In this document: piece after piece, positions 15,435-26,100 of the stretch
How the letters are laid out: every line of letters begins with the position of its first letter
How positions within the stretch are numbered: the first letter of the stretch is position 1
Assembly: GCA_902472795.1 (NCBI GenBank)
Contig: CABROZ010000001.1
Location: 1 to 51,347, forward strand
Source of the DNA: an uncultured Bacteroides sp.
GTDB lineage: Bacteria > Bacteroidota > Bacteroidia > Bacteroidales > Bacteroidaceae
Reading direction: 5' to 3'
Length of the DNA stretch: 51,347 bases
The notes under the pieces: model-generated
Databases searched by the model: none
Told to the model about the DNA's origin: nothing
What the model saw: the letters and a program-made list of their open reading frames with translations, nothing else
Position numbers and translations under genes: made by a program

Positions 15435-18128
15435 TTATTCAAAATCGCTTTGTTGACGTTCCACTTCTTTCAATTTCAGGCGATTCAGTTCTTGTTGTAG
15501 CAAACGGATTTGCTTTTCACAATCTGAATCCGAATCGATTTCGGTATTCGACTTCTCTTTACTATTGTTTTCCTGTTTATTCAACTGTTGCAGTTCGGCA
15601 GGGTCGGCTATCAGTGTATGTTGTGCGGCTGTTACCGGAATTTCCAGCTCGGCTGCTATCGGCGTATGCTTTCCCGGCAGGTTGACAGATGCTTTGATGC
15701 GGATGGTGCCTGGTTGGGTCGAAGCACGTACCAGTATTGGTGCGGTGCCCCATTGTACCGGCCGGGGATTGGTGAATGTTTCGGCATTACCGATCAGTTC
15801 GCCTGCTCCTTCAATTTCAAATTGGATGTGATAATTGTTCAGGCGTTTGATGTTGCCGTTATCGTCGGCTACGGCAGCTACAACAGTCATCAGATCGGAG
15901 CCGTCGGCCGTCATCCGTACCTGTTCGTCGTCGGCCCACAGCAGAAGTTTGGAGGGACGGCGGGCAGGCATTACTTTGTGTGTAGCGACCACTTTTCCGT
16001 CTATCAGTCCTTCGGCAAGCAGATATGATTCATCCTGTCTCTTGTTGCGCGAGAGGGCTTTGTCGTGCATCACGTCGAATACATTTGGAAAGGTAATGAC
16101 CGGCGATGGCATACCTTCTTTGTTCTGCGGTTTGTGGTAAGTGTATTGTTGTCCATCTTTGCAGCAGGTGAGGCGCACTTCGTCGCAGTTGCTATATATC
16201 GTGACATCCTTGGGCGAGAAAGGAGTCATGGCATTGGCGATGTAAACCATGGGACCTGTCTCGGCGTTCAGGTTGGGGTTAACGGTAGCCGGTCGTTGCG
16301 AACAGAACATGTAGTAAGACAGTTTGGGTTGTCTGAATGCGTCCATGATGCCTCCATAGAACGGATCCGGGTGGTAGCCGCGCTGATGGTCGAACGAGTG
16401 CCACAAGCATCCGCCCATGTGCTGGCGTGGATTGCGGTAGAACACATCGTAGTTGGTGTAGGAATAGTCGGTCTGTGCATATCCCTGAGCCTGGATCAGC
16501 ATGGGTATCTCGCCCCAGGCGCGGCTTACACGGCTTGGGGAGTTGTGCGAGTTCCAGTCATCTACGTTGTCGCCCCACTCACGGGTGAAGTAGGAAACCT
16601 TCGGGTCGAGTTTTTGGGCATTGAAAGCACCTCCCAGTCCGTTGAGGGGATGGGTGAACTGCACGGGGAAGTATTCGTGTCCGCGAGCCGTGGCATCGCA
16701 AGCTGCATAACAGTAGGGATAAGGATATTCTTCATGAACAATGTCGAGCACGTTGCGTGCAAAATCTTCCGGGTACCATGTCTCGTTCAGGATGGGTTCC
16801 CACATCCATACGGATGGATGGTTTCTGTCGCGTCGCACCATGTTGCGGATGTCGTTATATACTCTTTGGGCAAAGATTGGCTCTTTGTTCCAGAACTGCC
16901 AGCCCGGTGTATTGACGATGACAAAGAGTCCCAGTTCGTCGCAGGCATCCATAAAGGCGGGGTCTTGCGGATAGTGAGCGTTGCGTATGACGCGTAAGCC
17001 GGCATCGCGCAGCTTCTTTGCATCGCGCCAGTGCAGGCTGTTGGAAAGGGCATTTCCTACAACGGCAAAGTCCTGATGGCGGTTGGCGCCGATAAGCGGA
17101 TAAGGATAAGGTTTGCCATTAAGCCAGAAGCCGTCTTTACCTTTGAATTCGATGCTACGGATGCCGATGCGACGACGATAACCGTCTATCGTCTGACCGT
17201 CTTTATCTTGAATCAAAACGTGCAATTGGTAAAGATAGGGGGAGTCGGGATCCCATAAGTTGGGCTCGAATACCTGCATGGAGGTATGTGTCTGACGGGC
17301 TTTTCCGCGTGCTACGCTCAGCTTTTTCTGTGCCGACTGCACCAGATGTCCTTCACGGTCGTACAGTTGAAAGACAATTCGCCCTGAGAAGTTTTTTCCC
17401 GATTGGTTACGGACGTGCAGGTCGAGGCCGATTTCGGCCGAGGTTTCGGACACGTGATTGTAAGACACGAACAGACCTCCTCCGGCAGGTACATCTTCGT
17501 AGTTGGGGTCGGTTATGAATACCCGATTATGAACCACCATCCAGCAGTCGCGATAGATACCGCCGAAGTATGCAAAATCGAGCATCTCCTGCGGTTTTCC
17601 GGGAGGATAGGCCGGGTCGTCGCTGTTGTCGGCCCAGACGGCAATAACATTGTCTTCTCCAAACTTCAATAAGCCGGTTGCATCGGCAACGATGGGGAGG
17701 TAGCCTCCGAAATGTTCTTTGACTAACGTTCCGTTGATCCATATTTTTGATTTTCCCATGATGGCTTCGAAATGGAGGAATAACTGCTTGTCCTTCCAAT
17801 CATCCGAAGGAGTAAAGTGCTTTCGGTACCATGCTCCACCCTGGTAATTGACACAGCCGCTGGCTTCGCTTGGCAGGTATTCCATGCCATTGGGCAAAGA
17901 AACCAATTGCCAGTTTCGGTCATCGAAATCGGGTTGTTCAGCTCCTTGTATATTGCCCTTGTAGAAGCGCCAGGCCGGATTCATGCTGTAGGCTGTACGT
18001 CCGGTATGGGGCAGTTCAAAAAAACCTGCGGTTGAATATTCGGGTTGTTCTGCTGCCTGCATGGGAAGCGTAAAGCCAAGCAGCACTACAATTAACCACA
18101 ATCGGTAGAGTTTGCAAGACGTGATCAT
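15435..18128 (-). CDS. GH2 glycoside hydrolase with C-terminal coiled-coil tail
   Basis: An 897-residue secreted protein with a signal peptide ending near MQAAE (residue 26). Residues about 45-330 are the GH2 sugar-binding/jelly-roll and Ig-like domains. The TIM barrel has the acid/base at N448-E449 and the nucleophile Glu E517 in TREWGD. Residues about 690-850 hold C-terminal domains seen in Bacteroides GH2 enzymes, including an Ig-like one (VVAAVADDNG). The last 30 or so residues (CEKQIRLLQQELNRLKLKEV) form a charged heptad-like helix that I do not recall in this family. Expected activity is beta-galactosidase or a related exo-glycosidase in the periplasm. It is the last gene of the operon, 40 bp after the 19755 sulfatase. 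Confidence 0.88.
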   Translation of the reverse strand: MITSCKLYRLWLIVVLLGFTLPMQAAEQPEYSTAGFFELPHTGRTAYSMNPAWRFYKGNIQGAEQPDFDDRNWQLVSLPNGMEYLPSEASGCVNYQGGAWYRKHFTPSDDWKDKQLFLHFEAIMGKSKIWINGTLVKEHFGGYLPIVADATGLLKFGEDNVIAVWADNSDDPAYPPGKPQEMLDFAYFGGIYRDCWMVVHNRVFITDPNYEDVPAGGGLFVSYNHVSETSAEIGLDLHVRNQSGKNFSGRIVFQLYDREGHLVQSAQKKLSVARGKARQTHTSMQVFEPNLWDPDSPYLYQLHVLIQDKDGQTIDGYRRRIGIRSIEFKGKDGFWLNGKPYPYPLIGANRHQDFAVVGNALSNSLHWRDAKKLRDAGLRVIRNAHYPQDPAFMDACDELGLFVIVNTPGWQFWNKEPIFAQRVYNDIRNMVRRDRNHPSVWMWEPILNETWYPEDFARNVLDIVHEEYPYPYCYAACDATARGHEYFPVQFTHPLNGLGGAFNAQKLDPKVSYFTREWGDNVDDWNSHNSPSRVSRAWGEIPMLIQAQGYAQTDYSYTNYDVFYRNPRQHMGGCLWHSFDHQRGYHPDPFYGGIMDAFRQPKLSYYMFCSQRPATVNPNLNAETGPMVYIANAMTPFSPKDVTIYSNCDEVRLTCCKDGQQYTYHKPQNKEGMPSPVITFPNVFDVMHDKALSRNKRQDESYLLAEGLIDGKVVATHKVMPARRPSKLLLWADDEQVRMTADGSDLMTVVAAVADDNGNIKRLNNYHIQFEIEGAGELIGNAETFTNPRPVQWGTAPILVRASTQPGTIRIKASVNLPGKHTPIAAELEIPVTAAQHTLIADPAELQQLNKQENNSKEKSNTEIDSDSDCEKQIRLLQQELNRLKLKEVERQQSDFE

Positions 18129-18168
18129 CTTTTTTCTTGGTTAGTTAGATTTATTAGGTAATGTTTTC

Positions 18169-19755
18169 TCAGTTATTATCGATGCCGGTCTGGTCTCTGT
18201 TTTTTTCTTTATAAAAGTTGATGCGCTGTTTCCATACCTTGTCTTCCAGTGGAAACACCTGGTGATTGTTGGCCCAGTGGATCCACTTGGCTTCCAGTTC
18301 TTCTACTTTTTCGGGATATTGGACCGAAAGGTCATGAGTCTCGAACGGGTCGGAGGACAAGTCGATCAGTTCCCATTGTTGTTTGCGGCTGGCCTTGACA
18401 AGCTTCCAGTGGCTTTCGATGATGGCGCACGAACTTTGATGCTCGAAATAGATGGTACGCGGCTTAACGGTTTGTCCTGACACAGCCGGCAGCAGACTGA
18501 TGCCCGGCAGGTCGGCATGAGCCTTGCTATTGGGCCAGGAGGCGTTTGCAAGATCCATACAGGTTGGCAGTAAGTCGATGATGTGAGCCGGTTGGCGGCA
18601 GATGCCTCCTTTGTTTGTGTTCTTTTCCGGGTCGCCATAAGTCAGGATGAAGGGAGTACTGGTTCCACCCTGAAAACACCATTGCTTATAGCTACGGTAG
18701 GGCGTGTTGGACAAGTCGGCCATGAGTTGTCCTATATATCCTCCTTCGTTGGTGGCTCCGTTGTCACTTAAAAACAGGAAGACAGTGTTGTCTAATATTC
18801 CTTTCTTACGGACGGCATCGACCAGTTTTCCGATGCCTTCATCCATGATTTCTATCATAGCTGCGTAGGTGGCCATGTCTTTTATCCATTTTTCCTGTTG
18901 CTGGGGTGTCAGGTCACTCCATGCAGGCCGCTTGCCGTCGAATTCGCGGGTATATATGGGGAGCTGCATGCTGTCGGGTACAAGGCCTAATTGCTTCTGC
19001 TTTTCGAAACGTTGTTGGCGCAGGATATCAAACCCTGCTTTGTAGCGCTCGATGCATTTGGCCACGCGGTCGGCAGGAGCCTGGAGAGGCAGATGGGGAG
19101 CATAGTGGGCAACGTATAGGAACATGGGTTCGGCAGTATTGTGCCCTTGTACAAAGCTTACGGCCGAATCGGTGATGGCGTTGGTATAGTAATAGTCGTC
19201 GGGAAATTCGGTGACACGTTCCAGGTCATTGTAAACGGGCGTTGGTTTGTAATAGCTTCCGCCACCGCTCAGACAGCCGTAATAGCGGTCGAAGCCCCGT
19301 TCTACGGGATAGCTTCCGTTGGGAGCCTCGAAGGCTCCTTCGACAGTCACATGCCATTTACCGCTCATATAAGTGCGATAGCCGTTGGCCTTCATTACTT
19401 CGGCTATGGTTGGATATTCGTGACTGATTTGTCCGCGATATCCGGGGCGGTGCTCATCGACGGCTGTCATCCAGCCCATCCCGACTTCGTGCTGATAGCG
19501 TCCGGTAAGCAGAGCTGCACGGCTTGGGCAGCTGCGACCGGTATTCTTGAACTGACTGAAGCGTAAACCTTCGGCTGCCAGTCGGTCAAGATTGGGTGTC
19601 TGGATCTCGCTGCCGTAACAGCCTAAGTCGGAGAATCCCATATCATCGCACATGATGAGAATGATGTTGGGCGCTGTCTTTTCCTGTGCAGTGGCATGAG
19701 GCGAAAGGAAAGCCAGTAATGAAGAAGAAATAAATAATTTATTCGTAATATGCAT
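18169..19755 (-). CDS. S1-family sulfatase, serine type (candidate S1_4)
   Basis: A 528-residue protein with a signal peptide ending near HATAQ (residue 24), hence periplasmic. The formylglycine motif is S75-C-P-S-R79 followed by AALLTG; the modified residue is the serine, with the cysteine in the variable second position. The metal-site CDDMGFSD lies at residues 36-43 and SDNGATNEGG in the second half. The RSCPSRAALLTGRYQHEVG pattern and following GWM recall arylsulfatase-like S1_4 enzymes, some of which remove 3-O-sulfate from galactose in mucin glycans; this assignment is from memory. It sits between another sulfatase (143 bp upstream) and the GH2 gene (40 bp downstream) in the operon. Confidence 0.88.
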   Translation of the reverse strand: MHITNKLFISSSLLAFLSPHATAQEKTAPNIILIMCDDMGFSDLGCYGSEIQTPNLDRLAAEGLRFSQFKNTGRSCPSRAALLTGRYQHEVGMGWMTAVDEHRPGYRGQISHEYPTIAEVMKANGYRTYMSGKWHVTVEGAFEAPNGSYPVERGFDRYYGCLSGGGSYYKPTPVYNDLERVTEFPDDYYYTNAITDSAVSFVQGHNTAEPMFLYVAHYAPHLPLQAPADRVAKCIERYKAGFDILRQQRFEKQKQLGLVPDSMQLPIYTREFDGKRPAWSDLTPQQQEKWIKDMATYAAMIEIMDEGIGKLVDAVRKKGILDNTVFLFLSDNGATNEGGYIGQLMADLSNTPYRSYKQWCFQGGTSTPFILTYGDPEKNTNKGGICRQPAHIIDLLPTCMDLANASWPNSKAHADLPGISLLPAVSGQTVKPRTIYFEHQSSCAIIESHWKLVKASRKQQWELIDLSSDPFETHDLSVQYPEKVEELEAKWIHWANNHQVFPLEDKVWKQRINFYKEKNRDQTGIDNN

Positions 19756-19898
19756 AGATGAGATGATTTAAACGGTTAGACTTCTTTATGATCATATTTT
19801 GAGTGATGATGAGGCATACTGAATGCTTATGTCTGTTTGTTTTCATTGGGTACGAAGATGTTTAGGAGCAACGTCTTCTGTTACGCGGATAGCGGGTT

Positions 19899-21464
19899 TT
19901 ATTGCTTTTTGTTCGTGGATCTGATTTTCCGAAGCAGAGTTTCAAAGGCAAACACTTTGTCGGGATACCGGACCGACACGTTGTTTTTCTCATACTTCCC
20001 GTCCGTAAGGTCGTATAGTTGCGGAATGCTGTCGTTGCCTGTTTCGCATTTGGCACCCCAGCTCACTATGGCAGGGCCGTCGTTGGCTTCGATGTATTTC
20101 CAGTGACGGGTACGTATGGAGAGGACATGATTGGCAGACTGTTCAACTACCCAGGGACGATCGTTCGAATCGGTGCCTAATAAGTTTCCCAGTCGGTTTT
20201 GACTGTCAGGCGCGCTTCCCTTGGGGAATCTCGCTCCAATCAGGGCACCAAGCGATGCCATCCAATCGATTTGCGAAATCAGGACGTCTGATTCTCCACT
20301 TGGTTTGATGCCTTTGGGCCAGCGGACAATAGCCGGAACGACAGTGCCTCCCTCGTATGCTCCGTATTTGTAACCCCGGAAAGGTCCGGCCGGTTTATGG
20401 TTGCCCAATAACTCTTCGGCACGATCCTGATAGCCGTCGTCTATTACCGGTCCGTTGTCGCTTGACAGGATGATCAGTGTGTTGTCGGCAATGCCCAGCT
20501 CTTCAAGAGTCTGCATGATTTCTCCTACACACCAGTCGAATTGTACGATAGCATCTCCTCGCAATCCCATGGAAGACTGACCGCGGAAACGTGGATGAGG
20601 AAAGCGAGGTACGTGAACATCGTTGGTGGCAAAATATAGGAAGAACGGTTCATTCTGATGACTTTTGATGAAACTGACGGCGTGCGACGTTATGGAATCG
20701 GCTATGTTTTCATCTTTCCAGAGCGCTTTACCACCGCCTTTCATATAGCCTATTCGGCTAATGCCGTTCACGATGGATTTGTCGTGTCCGTGGCTTGGCT
20801 TCAGGTTGTAGAGCAACTCGGGGTTGTCCTTCCCTGTAGGTTCTCCCGGGAAGTTTTTTACATAACTTACTTCGATAGGAGCGGTGGGGTCGTAATCGGC
20901 TACCATATCGTTTTCGATGAACACACAGGGAACGCGGTCGGCTGTGGCGGCCATGATATAATGGTAATCGAATCCTAAGTCGTCTAACGAAGAAGGTAGC
21001 GGAGCGTTCCAATCCTGACTACCGGTTTTATCGCCTAATCCTAAATGCCACTTGCCGACAGCAGCTGTGGCATAACCTGCATGTTTGAACATGTCGGCCA
21101 TGGTGTATTGTCCGGGTTTGATGATCATGCCTGCATTACCGGCAGCAATATCGGTTCCCGGTTTGCGCCATGCATATTCACCTGTTAATAAGGAGTAGCG
21201 CGACGGTGTGCTTGTCGAGGCTGTGGCATGTACATTGGTGAAGCGGATACCTTCGGATGCCAGTCGATCGACATGAGGAGTTTTTACCCCTTGGGCACCA
21301 TAACATTGCAAGTCACCATAACCCAAATCGTCGGCATAGATAATGATGACGTTGGGCTTTTCACGTTCTTGTACTTTTCTATTGTTCTTAGGTGCTTCCG
21401 TTGCGGCTGTTATGCCGGCCATGATGGGTGAAAGCAACGACAGGGTTAATAATGACTGTTTCAT
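19899..21464 (-). CDS. S1-family sulfatase, serine type (candidate S1_20)
   Basis: A 521-residue protein with a signal peptide at residues 1-22 (ending near ITAAT). The formylglycine motif is S85-T-P-S-R89, followed by YSLLTGEYAWR; the metal-site ADDLGYGD lies at 44-51 and SSDNGPVIDDG in the second half. The STSTPSR.SLLTGEYAWR pattern recalls S1_20 enzymes, which in Bacteroides thetaiotaomicron include 3-O-sulfogalactose sulfatases important for mucin use. I could not verify the subfamily. It lies 100 bp after the S1_11 gene and 143 bp before the next sulfatase, all on the minus strand, and is periplasmic by its signal peptide. Confidence 0.88.
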   Translation of the reverse strand: MKQSLLTLSLLSPIMAGITAATEAPKNNRKVQEREKPNVIIIYADDLGYGDLQCYGAQGVKTPHVDRLASEGIRFTNVHATASTSTPSRYSLLTGEYAWRKPGTDIAAGNAGMIIKPGQYTMADMFKHAGYATAAVGKWHLGLGDKTGSQDWNAPLPSSLDDLGFDYHYIMAATADRVPCVFIENDMVADYDPTAPIEVSYVKNFPGEPTGKDNPELLYNLKPSHGHDKSIVNGISRIGYMKGGGKALWKDENIADSITSHAVSFIKSHQNEPFFLYFATNDVHVPRFPHPRFRGQSSMGLRGDAIVQFDWCVGEIMQTLEELGIADNTLIILSSDNGPVIDDGYQDRAEELLGNHKPAGPFRGYKYGAYEGGTVVPAIVRWPKGIKPSGESDVLISQIDWMASLGALIGARFPKGSAPDSQNRLGNLLGTDSNDRPWVVEQSANHVLSIRTRHWKYIEANDGPAIVSWGAKCETGNDSIPQLYDLTDGKYEKNNVSVRYPDKVFAFETLLRKIRSTNKKQ

Positions 21465-21564
21465 TGGGCTCCAAGGTTAGCTTTACGATGGTTTGAGAAA
21501 CATGGAGTTGTGTCGTCTTTTCTATCGACACAACTCCGGTCCCTCACGTTTAAAAAAAGAGATA

Positions 21565-23130
21565 TTAGCGGTCTTTTTCGGTCGAAAAACGAACAGGATC
21601 GTTATATTGTTCCTGTAGCTTGAGCATTTCTGCTTTTAGTTCGGTTACAATGGAATCGTATTCGCTTTTTCCGTATAAATTGTTCATTTCGATCGGATCG
21701 TTCTGTATGTCATAGAGTTCCCATGCATCGATATCGTTATAGAAGTGTATCAGTTTGTAACGTTCGGTGCGGATGCCGTAATGGCGCTTTACCATGTGCT
21801 CAGCCGGGTATTCGTAGAAATGGTAGTAGAGTGCTTTACGCCAATCGGCTGTTTTTTCGCCTTTCAGTAACGGGAGTAGTGAAACGCCTTGTATATCTTC
21901 AGGAATTGGTGCACCGGCCAGTTCGAGGAAAGTGGGTGCATAGTCGATGTTCTGCACTAATTGCGGGATGTCACCACGGGTCTTGAAGTCGGCAGGCAAG
22001 TGCATAATGAGCGGTGTACGCATAGATTCTTCATACATGAAACGCTTATCAAACCATCCGTGTTCGCCCATATAGAAGCCTTGGTCGGAAGTATAGACAA
22101 CCAGTGTATTGTCGAGCAAACCGTTTTCTTCCAAATAGTCGAGTACGCGGCCTACATTGTCATCGAGCGACTTTACAACTTTGGCATAGTCGCGCATGTA
22201 GCGTTGGAATTTCCATTCTGCCAGTTCCTTACCTTGTGGATTCTTGCGGTAAAAGTCTTCGATGATGGGATTATAGAAGTCGTCCCAAGCCTTTCGTTGT
22301 GCCGGGTTCATACGTCCCAGGAAACTTTCGTAAAGAGCCTTCAGACGGCTGTCTTTCCCTTCTTTCAACATTTTAAGGTCGTAGATCAGATCCATGTCTT
22401 TAGCGATGCTCATCTCTTGGGCAGCAGCAGCCAAACGCCCCTCGTAATTATCATAGAAGTTGCTTGGTAGCGGGAATTCCTTGTCTTCGTAAAGGTGTAA
22501 GTTACAGGTGTCGGCCATCCAGTTGCGGTGAATGGCTTTGTGATGGATCAGCAGGCAGAAAGGTTTGTTTTTATCGCGCTTGTTTTCCATCCAGTCGATT
22601 GCATCGTCAGTGATGATGTTTGTGATATAGCCCTCCTTTTGGATAGTATCGTTGTTTTGCGTGATAAAGTCGGGGTTGTAGTAGTCGCCTTGTCCGGGCA
22701 CTACTTCCCAATAGTCGAATCCCGATGGGAGACTTTCCAAATGCCATTTGCCTACAACGGCTGTCTGATAACCGGCTTTACGGAGCAGCTTGGGGAAGGT
22801 CTGTTGGGCACTGTCGAATACACAGGTGGTATTGTCATAGAACTTGTTGGCACACGAGTGCTTACCGGTGAGCATACAGGCACGGCTGGGACCACTGAGC
22901 GAATTGGCCACGAAGCTGTTGGTGAAACGAACACCGTCGCGGGCAATGCGGTCAAGGTTGGGAGTCTCTATGTTACGGGTATCATAGCAACTCATCATCT
23001 GAGCCGTATGATCATCGGTCATGATATAGACTATGTTATAAGGCTTGGGTGCATTGTCAGGTTGATGGCATGCCGAAAAGAGGGAGGCTATACCGGCTAT
23101 GCCGAAAAGTGGGTAGATTGAATTATTCAT
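21565..23130 (-). CDS. S1_11-type N-acetylglucosamine-6-O-sulfatase lipoprotein
   Basis: A 521-residue protein with a lipoprotein-type signal (SLFSAC, Cys21), unlike the other sulfatases here, so it may sit in the outer membrane. The formylglycine motif is S79-G-P-S-R83 followed by ACMLTGKHS. It shares the family-specific features I recall for S1_11 6-O-sulfo-GlcNAc sulfatases: TDDHTAQMMSCY at residues 38-49, the long helical insertion around residues 215-290, and SDQGFYMGEHGWFDKRFMYEESMRTP near the middle. These enzymes remove 6-O-sulfate from terminal GlcNAc, which would expose it to the GH20. It follows the GH2 beta-galactosidase by 62 bp. Confidence 0.9.
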   Translation of the reverse strand: MNNSIYPLFGIAGIASLFSACHQPDNAPKPYNIVYIMTDDHTAQMMSCYDTRNIETPNLDRIARDGVRFTNSFVANSLSGPSRACMLTGKHSCANKFYDNTTCVFDSAQQTFPKLLRKAGYQTAVVGKWHLESLPSGFDYWEVVPGQGDYYNPDFITQNNDTIQKEGYITNIITDDAIDWMENKRDKNKPFCLLIHHKAIHRNWMADTCNLHLYEDKEFPLPSNFYDNYEGRLAAAAQEMSIAKDMDLIYDLKMLKEGKDSRLKALYESFLGRMNPAQRKAWDDFYNPIIEDFYRKNPQGKELAEWKFQRYMRDYAKVVKSLDDNVGRVLDYLEENGLLDNTLVVYTSDQGFYMGEHGWFDKRFMYEESMRTPLIMHLPADFKTRGDIPQLVQNIDYAPTFLELAGAPIPEDIQGVSLLPLLKGEKTADWRKALYYHFYEYPAEHMVKRHYGIRTERYKLIHFYNDIDAWELYDIQNDPIEMNNLYGKSEYDSIVTELKAEMLKLQEQYNDPVRFSTEKDR

Positions 23131-23192
23131 AAATATGTTTGGGTTTTATAATTATTGCATGATGATTGTTATAAAATAGTGCTTAACCGATG

Positions 23193-26100
23193 TTATTGGC
23201 TGATGCTACTGATGCGAAGTTTGTAGGAGTGCTTTTGCTGCGGAATGCGATATTGAGGTAATGTATCCACATCTTTTCCGCAACTTGCGTTTCCGACACC
23301 ACGTACGGCTGCATCGAGATGGAGGACCGTGTACGGGCGTTTTTTCAATTCCCACATGTGGTTGCAGTTCATCAAATCTTCATCAGTATAGTGCAGAGCC
23401 GAGAATGAGACATTCCCTTCAGTTTCTATCTTGATGCCAGTACCGGAGTCGTTGCGAAGAAGTAGTTCGCGCAACCCTTCACGGTTTCCCATGGATTGTG
23501 GCTTGACATACTTCTCTTCCATTTGATCTACAGTCGTGTGGAAGCGACCTACCGAACATCCGTCTTTACGGTCGTTGTAGTTCTCCCAAGGTCCGTATGC
23601 GTAATAATCTATTTTATTCAGAGAAGAGTCAATACCGCAAACGAGTCCGCATCTTCTAAGTTCTGTGGTCTGTGGAGTCAGCTCTACATCCAGATCGATA
23701 ATGCCATTGGGCAAAATGGTATAGACAATTTGGCTGTGGCATAAGTTGCCGTTTCGGGTAGTTCTTATAATGACGGCATTCCCTTTTTTCTCTAATGTAC
23801 ACGTTCCTGTTGGCTCAAGTCCGTTCGAGGTTTCAGTAAATTTGTCATTCTCTATCCAGCGGTGATTGTCGTATAGGAATCCTTTGTTCTGATTGATAAC
23901 CGGTTGTCCGTTTAGAACAAGTGTGGTCATCAATCCGTTTTGTCTGTCAAAGGCAGCTTCAATATGCGCATTCTTTATGACGAACATGTTCGGTGTCTCT
24001 TCTACTTTCAATGCATTTTTGCGATTGCCTTTGGTAGAGAGTGCTGGTAAGGTGCCACGTTTCAGAAGTTCGTATTGTTGCTGTGCAACTACGTGTCCGG
24101 CCTGACACCAGGTCGAAGCATTACTTGTACAGACATTCAGGTTAAGCATTACTTCTTTCCCCTCTTTTTGTGCCTGATTAAAGGTGATTTCGGGCAGCTT
24201 TAGATTGATAGCAAGAGAATCATCAGGCATGACATGACCGAGCAGCAGGCTGTCTGTAGTCAGAATATAGCCATCTTTCAGTACTTGCCAGCGTAGATAA
24301 AATCTGTCAAGTGGCAAGAAGTCATACGTATTTTTAAGCTGGATTTTGACTTCATTACGATCGAAATCCGTTTCTAAAAGATCAAAGTGTATATATTGAT
24401 ATACGGCTTTTACTTCTTTCAGTTTAGGCGATTCGTCGCGTGTAGCAGGAATGATGCCATTTGAACAGAAATTGCCCTGATGCGGTCCGGGAAAATCATA
24501 ACCGGTATGCAGACGATAAATTCCCTTTTTCATTTCACGGGGTTCGTAAATGGCCTGATCTACCCAGTCCCATATGGCACCACCTATGGTTGATGTGCTG
24601 TTTTCTATACTATTCCAGTATTCTTTCAAATTGCCGATGGCATTTCCCATGGCATGTGCATATTCACAAATGAACATAGGTTTATCGAACGCGTTGACAT
24701 AAGTGTCCATCCACTTCATGCCCGGATACATTTTAGAATACAGGTCACTGAAACGATTGCCACCGTATTCTTTACCGTCGCGAGTCCCTTCGTAGTGCAC
24801 GGGGCGATTGTCAAGACGCTTGGCTGCATCGTAGCATGCTTGGAAGTTGCTTCCACCTCCAGCTTCATTTCCCAAACTCCAGAATATAACGCTTGGATGA
24901 TTGCGGTCGCGCAGTACCATACGGTCAATGCGATCGACGAAGGCGGGAATCCACGAGGGCATGTTACTGATGGATTGGTTGGCATGGTCTTCTAAGTCGG
25001 CTTCATCCATCGTATAAAGGCCAAAGTAATCGAACATGGCATACATCTTGGCTGCGTTGGGGTAATGGGATGTACGGATGGTATTGATATTGTTCTGTTT
25101 CATCAGCAATACATCTTGTAGCATCGATTCAGTGGGTACGGCACGTCCGTAAACAGGGTGAGTGTCGTGGCGGTTTACACCTTTGAAGAAGACGCGTTGT
25201 CCGTTGATGTAAACTAATGAACCTCGTATTTCGATTTCTCTGAATCCGTATTTGGTCGAGAAAGCCATTTCTTCTTTGCCTTTTTCACGTTGACTGATGC
25301 GCAGGGTATAGAGATTGGGCGTCTCTGCTGTCCAGAGATGTAAGTCTTTCAAGGGGAAAGAAGTTTGTATTTCAATTTTTTTCTGGTCTTGCATATAAGG
25401 TATGCGGAGGGTTTGTTCGCTGACCAGATTGCCGTCAGGGTCCATCAGACTAAGTTTGACTTCTTTGGTGCCTTTTAGTCCGTCACGATTATCCAATGTT
25501 AAAGCTACAGACATGTTGCCCTCTTTATAGTTGGACTGTGCTTCTAATTTGGAGGTAATATAATGATCGCGTATGCTGGTAAGCGGGGTGTTATACAAGT
25601 AAACATCGCGGAAAATTCCACTCATGCGGAACATATCCTGACATTCCAGATAAGATCCGTCACTCCAGCGGAAAACCTGTACGGCAAGGCGGTTTTCTCC
25701 GGTACGTAAGTATGGTGTCAGATCGAATTCGGCTACATTGTTGGCTCCTTGTGTGTAGCCTACATATTGGCCATTCAGATAGACGAAAGCTGCACTGTAA
25801 ATACCTCCGAAATGGATGAATGTACGTTGTTTTTCCCATCCTTGTGGCAGATGGAAGACACGGACATAGGATCCGACAGGGTTGATCCCATAATTTTTCC
25901 CGCCATCGTTGAAACCTTTGCGTGCGTCGATGTAAGGCGGAATATTGGCGTGGGGATATTCTACATTGGCATAGATGGGTCGATCGTATCCATGCATTTC
26001 CCAATTGGACGGCACCGGTATTGTGTCCCAATCAGAGATGTCATAATCTTCTTTATAGAAATCTTGCGGACGTTGTGATGGCTTGGAAACGAGGTGAAAA

